64,000 nt of DNA from contig CAIRDP010000018.1 of assembly GCA_903877385.1 (NCBI GenBank), positions 1 to 64,000 on the forward strand, written 5' to 3'. Each line of letters begins with the position of its first letter. The first letter of the stretch is position 1. Shown here in pieces: positions 27,870 through 36,400 of the stretch. The notes below the pieces were generated by a model, which was not told where the DNA came from, did not search any database, and worked only from the letters and a program-made list of their open reading frames with translations. This DNA is from an uncultured Bacteroidales bacterium. GTDB lineage: Bacteria; Bacteroidota; Bacteroidia; Bacteroidales; FEN-979. The translations under genes and the position numbers were made by a program.

Positions 27870-28967
27870 TTAAAGCCTAGACAAGGCGTAGGCATAAGCG
27901 CCAAGTGAAACTGCGGCGGAAGTTCCCAGCTTTGATATCCCTATGCCGATTTTCTTACCCGGGTCATACTGTACCGTTGTTTCTGAAAAAGGCACCTGTA
28001 TCCTTCCCGAACCTGAATAAAGGAATTTCTTTAATTCTTCCTGGTCTTCCAGGTTATACACCTCGACTTCAAGCCGGGGCAGGGGATGGCCGCTCATGGT
28101 TGCAAAAGGCAGGTTCATTTCCTCCACAAGTTTTGGAAGGAACAGGGGATAAGCCCCTGATAAACCTCCGCCTATCACCACCAGCCCGTCGACCAGGGTG
28201 ATCGCATTGGCAATGGTATCGGCTGCATCCGTTGCAAAGGCTTTGAACGCTTTGATGGCAGCATCTTTATTACCGGGTTTCTGCCCCATTCCGATCGAGA
28301 ATAACTCCTTTGGCTCAGGCACCGAACCTATGTTCAGGCCTGAATAATTTGCATATTCGCGCTTCAGGCCCCTGATGCTTACACTCTCCTCGGCATCCCA
28401 GTTTTTATACGTACGGTTGCGTGAACGGTTGATCTCCCCGCCTGCCGAATTATCCCCGAAAAGCAGGCTGTTACGGTTCACTATCCCCCCTCCGAAACCT
28501 GTCCCGAAAGTGACGCCGAGCAGGTTCCTGTACTCTTTCGGATTACCCGAAGCGCGTAGCTTTGCATTGATCTGCGGAAGCAGTCCGAACATGGCTTCAC
28601 CGTATGCAAACAGGTCCCCGTCGTTGAGAATGTACACAGGGATCCCGAACTGCTCATTAAGCATGGGCCCCAGGGCAACTCCCCCACGGAAAAAAGGCAG
28701 GTTCTGAAGGTCGCCTATAATGCCGCTTTCATAATCGGCAGGCCCGGGAAATGCAAAACAGATCGCCGAAGCTTTGTCATGGATATTTGCCTGTACAAGC
28801 TGGAATCCCTTGATGATGGTTTTAAGTATCTCTTCCAGGGAATTTGCCTTGGAAGGAAGAGTGATAGGTTCGATGATCTCTTTAACGGATTGTACCGCCG
28901 AGAATACCAGGTTTGTTCCCCCTGCATCCAGGGTCATGACGATGCGTTTATCGGTTGTATAATTCAT
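27870..28967 (-). CDS. ROK family protein (sugar kinase-like)
   Basis: A 365-aa protein of the ROK (repressor, ORF, kinase) family without a DNA-binding domain, so probably a hexose or amino-sugar kinase. It has the ATP phosphate loop MTLDAGGTNLVFSAVQ and the catalytic region VYILNDGDLFAYGEAMFG, followed by GVTFGTGFGGGIVNRNSLL and DGLVVIGGGLSGAYPLFLP. The usual ROK zinc site with its Cys-rich motif is absent: the region reads SAGGEINRSRNRTYKNWDAEES. The specificity may therefore differ from the glucokinases. ATG 28967 is preferred over an earlier in-frame start lying near a repeat. Confidence 0.88.
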   Translation of the reverse strand: MNYTTDKRIVMTLDAGGTNLVFSAVQSVKEIIEPITLPSKANSLEEILKTIIKGFQLVQANIHDKASAICFAFPGPADYESGIIGDLQNLPFFRGGVALGPMLNEQFGIPVYILNDGDLFAYGEAMFGLLPQINAKLRASGNPKEYRNLLGVTFGTGFGGGIVNRNSLLFGDNSAGGEINRSRNRTYKNWDAEESVSIRGLKREYANYSGLNIGSVPEPKELFSIGMGQKPGNKDAAIKAFKAFATDAADTIANAITLVDGLVVIGGGLSGAYPLFLPKLVEEMNLPFATMSGHPLPRLEVEVYNLEDQEELKKFLYSGSGRIQVPFSETTVQYDPGKKIGIGISKLGTSAAVSLGAYAYALSRL

Positions 28968-28981
28968 ACTATTGTAGGTTA

Positions 28982-29097
28982 GGTTCTGGTTACCAGGCAC
29001 TGGGCTCTGGGTACTGGGTGCTGGGTGCTGGGCTCTGGGTATTGGGTTTCGGGCACAAGGTTTTTACCCAGAACCCAGCACCCAGCACCCAGAGCCC
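28982..29097. repeat. CTGGGTGCTGGGTACTGGG inverted tandem repeat (family B)
   Basis: The left half repeats CTGGGT/GCTGGG words eight or more times and the right half repeats the complement (ACCCAGCACCCAGAGCCC). A long hairpin can therefore form around GGCACAAGGTTTTTA. It begins one base from the polA stop and ends 14 bases before the ROK ATG. It may terminate polA transcription. Confidence 0.75.
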
Positions 29098-29098
29098 A

Positions 29099-31987
29099 TC
29101 AATGCGCCAGCAGCCAATTTTCCCCCGTATTCATATCAATCTCCACGGGAACATCGAGAGGCATCGCATTTTTCATCCCTTCTGCAACGATCTTTTTAAC
29201 TTCATCAACTTCAGGTAAATGTACATCAAAAACAAGTTCGTCATGCACCTGCAGAATCATCCTTGACCTGAGTTTCAGCTCTTCAAACTTATTAAAAATC
29301 CTGATCATGGCAATTTTAATCATATCGGCAGCCGTTCCCTGCACCGGGGCATTGATGGCATTACGCTCGGCAAAACCCCTCACATTGGCATTGTTCGAAT
29401 GGATATCCCTCAGGTAACGCCTGCGTTTCATCAGGGTTTCCACGTAGCCGTTAGCCCTTGCAAAAGCAATGGTACTGTCCATGTACTCCCTGATCCCCGG
29501 GTACTGCTCAAAGTACTGTCTGATTACGTCCGAAGCTTCCTTTCGCGACATCCCCGACCTCTCAGACAAACCGAAAGAAGAAATCCCGTAAATAATCCCG
29601 AAGTTCACCATCTTGGCGTTACGCCTCATATCCTTGCTCACTTCAGCCAGGGGAGTGTTGTAAATTTTAGCTGCCGTAGCCTGGTGTATGTCCTCCCCGT
29701 TCTTAAACGCCTCTATCATGTTTTTATCCCCGCTCATCGAAGCGATGATCCTCAGCTCGATCTGGGAATAGTCGGCCGATAACAAGGTGTAATTCTCATT
29801 CCTGGGCACGAAAGCCTTGCGGATCTCCCTGCCTTTTTCGGTGCGTATAGGGATGTTCTGAAGGTTGGGATTGTTGGAGCTCAGCCTGCCTGTAGCCGCA
29901 ACCGCCTGGTTGTAAGAAGTATGTATGCGATGGTCGCGCAAACTCACCAGCCCCGGAAGCACATCCACATACGTCGACTTAAGCTTTGTAAGTGACCGGT
30001 ATTCCAATATCTTGCTGATGATGGGATGTTTGGCCTCCAGCTTGGTAAGCACATCCTCCGATGTTGAATTCTGCTTGGTCTTGGTCTGCTTTGGCTTGTC
30101 AACGATCTTCAGCCTGTCATAAAGGATATCGCCCAGCTGTTTGGGTGAAGAAATATTAAAGCTGGTCCCTGCCTCTTTATAAATTTCCTCCTGTATTATA
30201 ACTACTTCTTTTTCAAGCTCCAGTGAATATTCATTGAGCACCGCCGAATCGATTTTCACCCCTTCCTTTTCCATGGAAGCAAGCACAGGGATCAGCGGGA
30301 TCTCGATCTCGTCGAAGAGTTTGCGGGTATCGCTTTCGGCCAGCAAAGGCTCAAACACATTCTTCAGCTGAAGCGTCACATCGGCATCTTCGGCAGCATA
30401 TTCCTTGACGGTTTCGACATCCACGGTACGCATGCTGAGTTGCCCCGATCCTTTTTTCCCTATCAGGGCTTCAATAGGCACCGGCTTGTATTTCAGGTAG
30501 ATCTCCGACAGCAGGTCCATATTATGCCTCATGTCGGGCTGAATGAGGTAATGCGCCATCATGGTGTCGAACATAGGCGTTTTCACGTCGATGCCGTACC
30601 ATTTGAGGATGGCAATGTCGAACTTCATGTTCTGCCCCACCTTCTCGATCTTATCGTCCTCCAGCACCTCCCTGAACTCCTGGACGATCAGCTCGGTTTC
30701 ATGGTAATTTTCGGGCAAAGGGATGTAGTATGCCTCGTGGGGTTTCACCGAAAACGACATCCCCACCAGTTCCGAATTGTTGGGATCCACGCCCGTGGTC
30801 TCGATATCGAAGCAGAATGTTTTACTTTCCTTAAGACTGCGGATGAGGGAGCGTCGGGCCTCGGGAGTGTTGACCAGAATATATTTATGTGGGGTGGTTG
30901 AGATGGTGGCTTGATGAAGGTTGTAAGGAAGATCGTTAGGAAGAACGTCAGGGAGTTCGTCAGGAAGGTCGGCGTGAAGAATGTCAGGAAGGTTGCTAAA
31001 AAGGTCATGTTGAGGATCGGATTGGAGCTTATCACGCTTTTTACCACGTACCTCATCACGTCCTTCTTTACGATCTTCATTAGGTACCTCATCACGTCCT
31101 AATCCCTCCGCCCACTTAAACACCCTTTCTCCCAGAGCACGAAATTCCAGCTCATCAAACAATCGTTTTAGGCGCAACTCGTCGGGCTGGTCCACAACAA
31201 GCTTCTCAGGCTCGAAGGCAATGGGCACATCCAGGATAATGGTGGCAAGGCTTTTCGACATCAGGGCCTGGTCCTTGAACTCTATGACCTTTTGCCTCAG
31301 CTTCTCGTTAGCTATTTTTTCGGGATGTTCAACCAGGTTCTCAACCGATCCGAATTCAGCCAGCAGCTTGCGGGCCGTGACTTCTCCCACACCGGGGATA
31401 CCCGGTATATTATCCGAGGCATCTCCCCATAAACCCAGCATATCGATCACCTGCAGGGGGTTGCTGATCCCGAATTTTTCACAAACCTCCTTCACCCCCA
31501 TGATCTCCACATCCCCCCCGAACTTACCCGGTTTGTACATGAAAGTGGTAGCGCTTACGAGCTGGCCGAAGTCCTTATCCGAAGTCATCATATAAGTGAT
31601 CCAACCGGCGGCTTCGGCCTGCTTGGCGAGGGTGCCTATCACGTCATCCGCCTCAAAGCCATCTACAAAAAGAACGGGAATATTAAAAGCGTGAAGAAGT
31701 TCGTGAATAAGAGGAAGGGATGAAATGATATCCTCGGGGGTTTCCTCCCGATGGGCTTTATAGAATTCGTAGCCCTCATGGCGCACGGTAGGGGCGATGG
31801 TATCAAAAGCCACACCCAGATGGCTGGGCTTCTCTTTACGCAAAACATCGAACAGGGTGTTGGCAAATCCGAACACGGCCGAAGTATTTACGCCTTTCGA
31901 ACTCACCCTGGGGTTGTTTTTGAATGCATAATATGCCCTGTATATCAGGGCCATGGCATCAAGCAGGAACAGTTTATTTTCTGGCAA
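29099..31987 (-). CDS. polA: DNA polymerase I
   Basis: A 962-aa replication and repair polymerase. The 5'-nuclease domain (about 1-290) starts KLFLLDAMALIYRAYYAFKN and has GLWGDASDNIPGIPGVGEVTA. The 3'-5' exonuclease domain (about 365-555) has TFCFDIETTGVD with its acidic residues. The polymerase domain (about 580-962) has DYSQIELRIIASMSGD, RRNAKMVNFGIIYGISSFGL and the motif C VHDELVFDVH. No ATG fits the family start, so the TTG at 31987 (TTG CCA GAA AAT AAA CTG) is chosen; it lies 15 nt after a TATCTTTG box. A low-complexity insert of about 65 residues (about 295-360, charged then repeated DLPDxL) separates the nuclease from the exonuclease and is repeat-derived. Confidence 0.95.
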   Translation of the reverse strand: MPENKLFLLDAMALIYRAYYAFKNNPRVSSKGVNTSAVFGFANTLFDVLRKEKPSHLGVAFDTIAPTVRHEGYEFYKAHREETPEDIISSLPLIHELLHAFNIPVLFVDGFEADDVIGTLAKQAEAAGWITYMMTSDKDFGQLVSATTFMYKPGKFGGDVEIMGVKEVCEKFGISNPLQVIDMLGLWGDASDNIPGIPGVGEVTARKLLAEFGSVENLVEHPEKIANEKLRQKVIEFKDQALMSKSLATIILDVPIAFEPEKLVVDQPDELRLKRLFDELEFRALGERVFKWAEGLGRDEVPNEDRKEGRDEVRGKKRDKLQSDPQHDLFSNLPDILHADLPDELPDVLPNDLPYNLHQATISTTPHKYILVNTPEARRSLIRSLKESKTFCFDIETTGVDPNNSELVGMSFSVKPHEAYYIPLPENYHETELIVQEFREVLEDDKIEKVGQNMKFDIAILKWYGIDVKTPMFDTMMAHYLIQPDMRHNMDLLSEIYLKYKPVPIEALIGKKGSGQLSMRTVDVETVKEYAAEDADVTLQLKNVFEPLLAESDTRKLFDEIEIPLIPVLASMEKEGVKIDSAVLNEYSLELEKEVVIIQEEIYKEAGTSFNISSPKQLGDILYDRLKIVDKPKQTKTKQNSTSEDVLTKLEAKHPIISKILEYRSLTKLKSTYVDVLPGLVSLRDHRIHTSYNQAVAATGRLSSNNPNLQNIPIRTEKGREIRKAFVPRNENYTLLSADYSQIELRIIASMSGDKNMIEAFKNGEDIHQATAAKIYNTPLAEVSKDMRRNAKMVNFGIIYGISSFGLSERSGMSRKEASDVIRQYFEQYPGIREYMDSTIAFARANGYVETLMKRRRYLRDIHSNNANVRGFAERNAINAPVQGTAADMIKIAMIRIFNKFEELKLRSRMILQVHDELVFDVHLPEVDEVKKIVAEGMKNAMPLDVPVEIDMNTGENWLLAH
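30908..31103. repeat. degenerate repeat (family C) inside polA inter-domain linker
   Basis: Words GTCAGGAAG, GAAGATCGTTAGG and CATCACGTCC recur imperfectly over about 195 bases in frame within polA. They encode a charged stretch followed by DLPDELPDVLPNDLPYNL. The CACGATCTTCC word also ends the sensor gene at 45525. The segment keeps the reading frame and sits exactly between domains. Confidence 0.6.
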
Positions 31988-32002
31988 AACAGGTATTTTC
32001 AG

Positions 32003-32010
32003 CAAAGATA
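32003..32010 (-). promoter_or_regulatory. Bacteroidota -7 box for polA
   Basis: TATCTTTG on the minus strand, 15 nt before the inferred TTG start at 31987. It supports the short polA N-terminus. Confidence 0.55.
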
Positions 32011-32123
32011 AACCAATTAGGCATAAAAATTTCCCAACAAAACCTTGTTTATATTTTCTTTTTGCGGATGTCATTTCCCCTTGTTTAAACATATACTTTT
32101 ATGCATACAAAACATCTTCGGTA

Positions 32124-33458
32124 ATGAGTAAGAAATCTGCAGCAAAGAAGATCTTCGTGTTGGATACCTCGGTTATCCTTTACAACCATGACGCGATCAG
32201 TAGTTTTGAAGACAACGATGTGGCCATCCCCATAACGGTGCTCGAAGAACTTGACGACTTCAAGAAAGGCAACGATACCATAAACTATGAAGCCAGGGAG
32301 TTTATCCGTATTATGGATAAGCTTTCGGCCCGTTCAACACTCACCAAATGGATTTCGCTGGGCGGTTCCAAGGGGGGCAAGTTCAAGGTGGTGATGAACG
32401 AGCATAGCGATCTTGACGCCAATACGGTGTTTGGCGAGAACAAACCCGACCACTGGATACTCAATGCAGCCCTGCTGATGATGCAGGAAAACCCCGATAA
32501 AAAGGTGGTCCTGGTTTCCAAGGACATCAACCTTCGCCTTAAAGCCAAAGCCCTGAACATTGCTTCTGAGGATTTCCTTACGGGCAAGGTTAAGGATGTG
32601 GAGGGACTGTATGCCGGGAAAACCACGGTTGAGGGCCTCGACAAGACGATCATCGACCTGATGTACGAAACCGGGTTTTGCCTTCCCGAAGATATAGGCA
32701 TTAAAAAGCCCATCCCCAATCATTATTTCATTCTGAAGAACGGCAAGAGTTCGGTACTCGCTTTTTTCAACCCGGCCACCGAGAGGATAGAAAAGATTGA
32801 AAAACATTCCTGCTTCAAGATCACCCCCAGGAATGCCGAACAGGTATTTGCTTTTCATGCCATATTGAATCCTGATGTCAAACTGGTTACCCTCCAGGGC
32901 ATAGCAGGTACGGGCAAGACCCTGCTCGCGCTTTCGGGGGCCCTCGAGCAGAAGAGGAATTACAAGCAGATTTACCTGGCCCGCCCCATAGTTCCCCTCA
33001 GCAATAAGGATATAGGTTACCTCCCCGGCGACATCAAGTCGAAGCTCGATCCTTATATGCAGCCTTTATGGGATAACCTCAAGTTCATTCAGAACCAGTA
33101 CAACGAGAAGGACAAGGAATACAAAGTAATACAGGAAGCCGTGGAAAATGAGAAGCTGGTGATCACACCCCTGGCCTACATCCGCGGCCGCAGTATTTCA
33201 AATGTATGTTTCATAGTTGACGAGGCCCAGAACCTTACTCCCCACGAGATCAAGACCATCATCACCCGGGCGGGGGAAAACACCAAGATCATTTTCACCG
33301 GCGATATTCACCAGATCGATACGCCTTACCTCGACGCCCAGTCGAACGGTTTGTCAACGCTTATCGACAAGATCAAGCATCATCCCCTGTACGCGCATAT
33401 CAAGCTGGAAAAGGGCGAGCGTTCCGATCTGGCGAACCTCGCGAATGAGCTGCTGTAG
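32124..33458 (+). CDS. PhoH family ATPase with N-terminal PIN domain
   Basis: A 444-aa protein. The PIN ribonuclease domain (about 1-150) begins KIFVLDTSVILYNHDAISSF and carries acidic residues at DTS, EELDDFKKGND and SKDINLRLKA. The PhoH ATPase domain (about 235-444) has Walker A LQGIAGTGKTLLALSG, Walker B VCFIVDEAQNLTPHE and IIFTGDIHQID. PhoH2-type PIN-PhoH proteins are RNA helicases/ribonucleases in mycobacteria; a similar RNA role here is inference. ATG 32124 (MSKKSAAKKIF) is chosen, since the open frame before it overlaps the divergent polA promoter. Confidence 0.92.
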   Translation: MSKKSAAKKIFVLDTSVILYNHDAISSFEDNDVAIPITVLEELDDFKKGNDTINYEAREFIRIMDKLSARSTLTKWISLGGSKGGKFKVVMNEHSDLDANTVFGENKPDHWILNAALLMMQENPDKKVVLVSKDINLRLKAKALNIASEDFLTGKVKDVEGLYAGKTTVEGLDKTIIDLMYETGFCLPEDIGIKKPIPNHYFILKNGKSSVLAFFNPATERIEKIEKHSCFKITPRNAEQVFAFHAILNPDVKLVTLQGIAGTGKTLLALSGALEQKRNYKQIYLARPIVPLSNKDIGYLPGDIKSKLDPYMQPLWDNLKFIQNQYNEKDKEYKVIQEAVENEKLVITPLAYIRGRSISNVCFIVDEAQNLTPHEIKTIITRAGENTKIIFTGDIHQIDTPYLDAQSNGLSTLIDKIKHHPLYAHIKLEKGERSDLANLANELL

Positions 33459-33553
33459 ATGTTGTAGCTGATACAGCTCAGCAGATGTTTGTTCTTCTGC
33501 TGCGGAACTATGAAGGCCCGCCATCCGTAGCAGCGTTGCAAATATGCAAGCGA

Positions 33554-34546
33554 TCACTTCTCCCCGTAAGAAACCGTAAGCAGGGTCTGCCCAACGGCTT
33601 TGAGGGTGTTTGCGTCTATGGATTCGAGATTGTCGTGGGTGGTATGCCAGTACGGATAAAAGCCCGAATCGGTGTTTTTATCAAGGTGGATGAGGTCAAT
33701 TACGGGTATATTCAAATACTTCATTATGAAAATATGGTCGTCGGTGACCATGCCTCCCCTTTCATAAAGGAAGTATGAAGAATAGCCTATGCGGTTCGCA
33801 ATATCCCATACTTTTTGCTGAATGTCCCCTGCATTTTGCTGGGAGATCCCTTCGAGCAGGAAAGTGGCGCCGGCGGCCCCAACCATGTCAAGTAAAATAC
33901 CGTACCTGGCCGAATAGCCTTTAACATGAGGGTTCTGGGCCCAGTACTGGGATCCAAGCCCCCACCATTTGTCGGCTCCGTTGCTCTGGTCCTGGGGCGG
34001 ACCATAATCTTCCAGGTCGAACAAGACCAGGTCCACGCCTATGGTGGGTTCCTTCATGCTGAACTGCCTTGCAACCTCCATCAATATTCCAACCCCGCTG
34101 GCGCCGTCGTTGGCGGCATCCACAGGTTTATTCCTGTTTTTCGGGTCGGGATCATGATCGGCCCAGGGACGCGACTCCCAATGGGTGCAAAGGATTATAC
34201 GGTTTTTGAGCCCGGGTTTATAGGAAGCTATTATGTTTTTCCCTTCCAGCAGCTTCCCGTTGAACGCTGCCATCCTGCATTTCTGCACAACCACATCCTT
34301 GCACCAGGACTTCATCCTTTCGCTAATGTAAGCCGCGCATTTCTCATGCGCCTTGCTGCCGGGAACCCGGGGACCGAAAGAAACCTGGGCCACAACATAC
34401 GAATAAGCCGAATCCTTGTTGAAGGACGGGACCTCCACCCCGGGTTTTTTTGCTGTTGTATCGGCCGTCGCTGAACCGTTCTTAGGTGCAGTATTGTTGC
34501 AGGAAAAAAGAAAAGTGGATATGACTGCAAAAAGGAAATATTTCAT
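33554..34546 (-). CDS. M28 family zinc lipoprotein, glutaminyl-peptide cyclotransferase-like
   Basis: A 330-aa lipoprotein with signal MKYFLFAVISTFLFSC (lipobox FLFSC). The M28 fold has zinc or catalytic residues in ILCTHWESRPWADHD, DAANDGASGVGILMEVAR, VLFDLEDYGPP, LLDMVG and WHTTHDNLESID. The run HWESRPWADHDPDP with NDGASGVG and DLEDYG matches type II glutaminyl cyclases of Bacteroidota better than aminopeptidases, from memory. Such enzymes form N-terminal pyroglutamate on exported proteins whose mature chain starts with Gln. Several secreted proteins here fit that pattern. A -7 box lies upstream and the gene follows lnt on the same strand. Confidence 0.85.
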   Translation of the reverse strand: MKYFLFAVISTFLFSCNNTAPKNGSATADTTAKKPGVEVPSFNKDSAYSYVVAQVSFGPRVPGSKAHEKCAAYISERMKSWCKDVVVQKCRMAAFNGKLLEGKNIIASYKPGLKNRIILCTHWESRPWADHDPDPKNRNKPVDAANDGASGVGILMEVARQFSMKEPTIGVDLVLFDLEDYGPPQDQSNGADKWWGLGSQYWAQNPHVKGYSARYGILLDMVGAAGATFLLEGISQQNAGDIQQKVWDIANRIGYSSYFLYERGGMVTDDHIFIMKYLNIPVIDLIHLDKNTDSGFYPYWHTTHDNLESIDANTLKAVGQTLLTVSYGEK

Positions 34547-34569
34547 GGGATATCTCTTATTATTAGAAA

Positions 34570-34577
34570 GCAAATTT
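34570..34577 (-). promoter_or_regulatory. Bacteroidota -7 box for the M28/cyclase lipoprotein
   Basis: TAAATTTG on the minus strand, 23 nt upstream of the ATG at 34546. It is in the 100-bp gap after lnt. Confidence 0.45.
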
Positions 34578-34646
34578 AATATTTTAAGCGGTGCAAGCTT
34601 GCAAGCGACCAGGCGCGACCTTGCGATATATGAGCGTAAGGCTAAC

Positions 34647-36287
34647 CTACGATCGGGAAATCCGCTTTCTTGTAATCCATACCCCAATCGACCCCAGGTA
34701 AAGCAAAGCCCCCAGCCACGACAGCCAGTACGCAATATAATCTCCGTAACGTGTATAGAACGTAATCCTGTCATTGGCATTCACCGTCGCCCTGATCACC
34801 GCAGGAACCCAGTACTTCGTTTGCTCATGCGCATCACCCCTCTGGTCAATCCATGCCGAAATCCCTGTATTGGCCGACCGCAGGATGCTGCGCCTCGTTT
34901 CTATGGCACGCAGATGGGCAAACGCATAATGCTGACGATGCCCTGCAGTGTTGCCCCACCATCCGTCGTTTGTGATGATACACATCAGCTGGGCGCCGTT
35001 CCTTACAAATCCTCCGAAAAATTCCCCGAAGATGGATTCGTAACAGATGCAGGCGGCAACGGGAGGCATGTTCAGCCCCCTGTAAACCTTACGTACCGAA
35101 TCGGTGCCCAGGCTCCCCACTATCCCGCCCAGGTTGATGGCATACTTCTCAAGCCATTCAAACCCTTTATAGGAGGGCAGGACCTCAACCCCGGGGGTGA
35201 GCTTTGATTTGTGGTAAATCTGTAATGCCGGATAAGAGTTCACCATGATAGCAGCGTTGTAAACGTTGTACCATCCGTTATCCTTAGTGAATTTCCTCGC
35301 TGAATGCGGAATGCGTTCTCCCGGTTTGTATGCATAATACGTTGAGCCGCCTACAATGATGTTCAGCTTCGGGTATTTACTGATGATCTGCCGCACCAGG
35401 CCTACGCTTTCGAAGGTTTCCATATTGTTTTCCCACATCTCCTGCTGAAGCGCCGATTCGGGAGTCACCAGGATGTTCGTGGAGGAATCAACCGCTTTAC
35501 CCGACAGTTCCATGATCCTTCCCACCACCTTCACAGGCGGAAGCACGTATTCCTCAGAATAGGGGTCTATATTGGGCTGGACGATGACGGCCTGGACGGG
35601 CCTGGATTTTTCGTGATAAGAGTAATACAGTATATAGGAGAGGAGAATAGGGAGGAGGATAAGTAGGATGCAGGATGCGGGATGCAGGATGCGGGATATC
35701 TTGCATCTTGTATCTTGCATCTTGTATCTCGCATCAATTTTCCCGCGCAACAGGGTAAAGATCAGAACATTCACCACCAGCACCCATACTGTTCCCCCGA
35801 ATGCACCGGTATATTCGTACCATTGAACCCAGCGGTAATATGACGAAAACCCGTTTCCGAGATTAAGCCAGGGCCAGTTCAGGTCCCAGTTCAGGTGAAG
35901 GTATTCGAGCATGACCCAGAAGCAGACCAGGGCCAGGTAGGCCGCAGGACTGTTGTTCAGCCTTCGTTTCGTTCCGTGAAAAAACGAAAGGATGATAGAC
36001 ATGAACATTGAATTGAGCATAATCGCCAGTATGGCCCCCTCGCCCGTTGAATTAACGATCCACCATGTAGTAAGCGCATTCCATAGGAGGAAACCGGGAT
36101 AAGAATAGAAAAACACCGAAAAACGGTTAAAACGATCCCTGTTGGCGCTGATCAGATCCTCCATCCGCAGTAAAGGAATAAATCCTATAAACAGCAGGGC
36201 TGGAAATCCCCTCTCGGGCCAGGCTAAGGATAGTATCAGCCCCGAAGCAAGGGATAGCAAAATAATCCGCGGTTTCAGTCTTTTCAT
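34647..36287 (-). CDS. lnt: apolipoprotein N-acyltransferase
   Basis: A 546-aa inner-membrane enzyme that adds the third acyl chain to lipoproteins. Six or so membrane helices span about residues 1-230. The periplasmic nitrilase-like domain (about 235-500) carries the Glu of ILVTPESALQQE, a Lys in the YYAYKPGERIPHSARKF region and the nucleophile Cys of PPVAACICYESIFGEFF. The motif NDGWWGNTAGHRQHYAFAHLRAIETRR is typical. Residues about 184-207 (DARYKMQDTRCKISRILHPA) are encoded by a GCAGGATGCGGGAT repeat inserted between two membrane helices. A TACCTTTG box lies 18 nt before the ATG. Confidence 0.93.
   Translation of the reverse strand: MKRLKPRIILLSLASGLILSLAWPERGFPALLFIGFIPLLRMEDLISANRDRFNRFSVFFYSYPGFLLWNALTTWWIVNSTGEGAILAIMLNSMFMSIILSFFHGTKRRLNNSPAAYLALVCFWVMLEYLHLNWDLNWPWLNLGNGFSSYYRWVQWYEYTGAFGGTVWVLVVNVLIFTLLRGKIDARYKMQDTRCKISRILHPASCILLILLPILLSYILYYSYHEKSRPVQAVIVQPNIDPYSEEYVLPPVKVVGRIMELSGKAVDSSTNILVTPESALQQEMWENNMETFESVGLVRQIISKYPKLNIIVGGSTYYAYKPGERIPHSARKFTKDNGWYNVYNAAIMVNSYPALQIYHKSKLTPGVEVLPSYKGFEWLEKYAINLGGIVGSLGTDSVRKVYRGLNMPPVAACICYESIFGEFFGGFVRNGAQLMCIITNDGWWGNTAGHRQHYAFAHLRAIETRRSILRSANTGISAWIDQRGDAHEQTKYWVPAVIRATVNANDRITFYTRYGDYIAYWLSWLGALLYLGSIGVWITRKRISRS
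35667..35735. repeat. GGATGCAGGATGCGG / TTGTATCTTGCATC repeat (family A) inside lnt
   Basis: Four GGATGC(A/G)GG words followed by four TTGCATCTTGTATC words, which are imperfectly complementary, lie in frame inside lnt. They form a periplasmic or cytoplasmic loop before the last helix of the first bundle. Confidence 0.7.
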
Positions 36288-36305
36288 AAATCAGCTTACG
36301 AAAAA

Positions 36306-36313
36306 CAAAGGTA
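36306..36313 (-). promoter_or_regulatory. Bacteroidota -7 box for lnt
   Basis: TACCTTTG on the minus strand, 18 nt before the ATG at 36287. Confidence 0.6.
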
Positions 36314-36400
36314 GGCAACCATTTTCAACCGGCAAAAATCAAATTATACATATCTGCAAATTATTAATAACTTTACAGATTCTGTTAATCCGTTAACAAA

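Noticed and set aside
28481-28687. Short minus-strand frame inside the ROK gene
   Set aside because: An alternate-frame shadow of the ROK protein with no motif.
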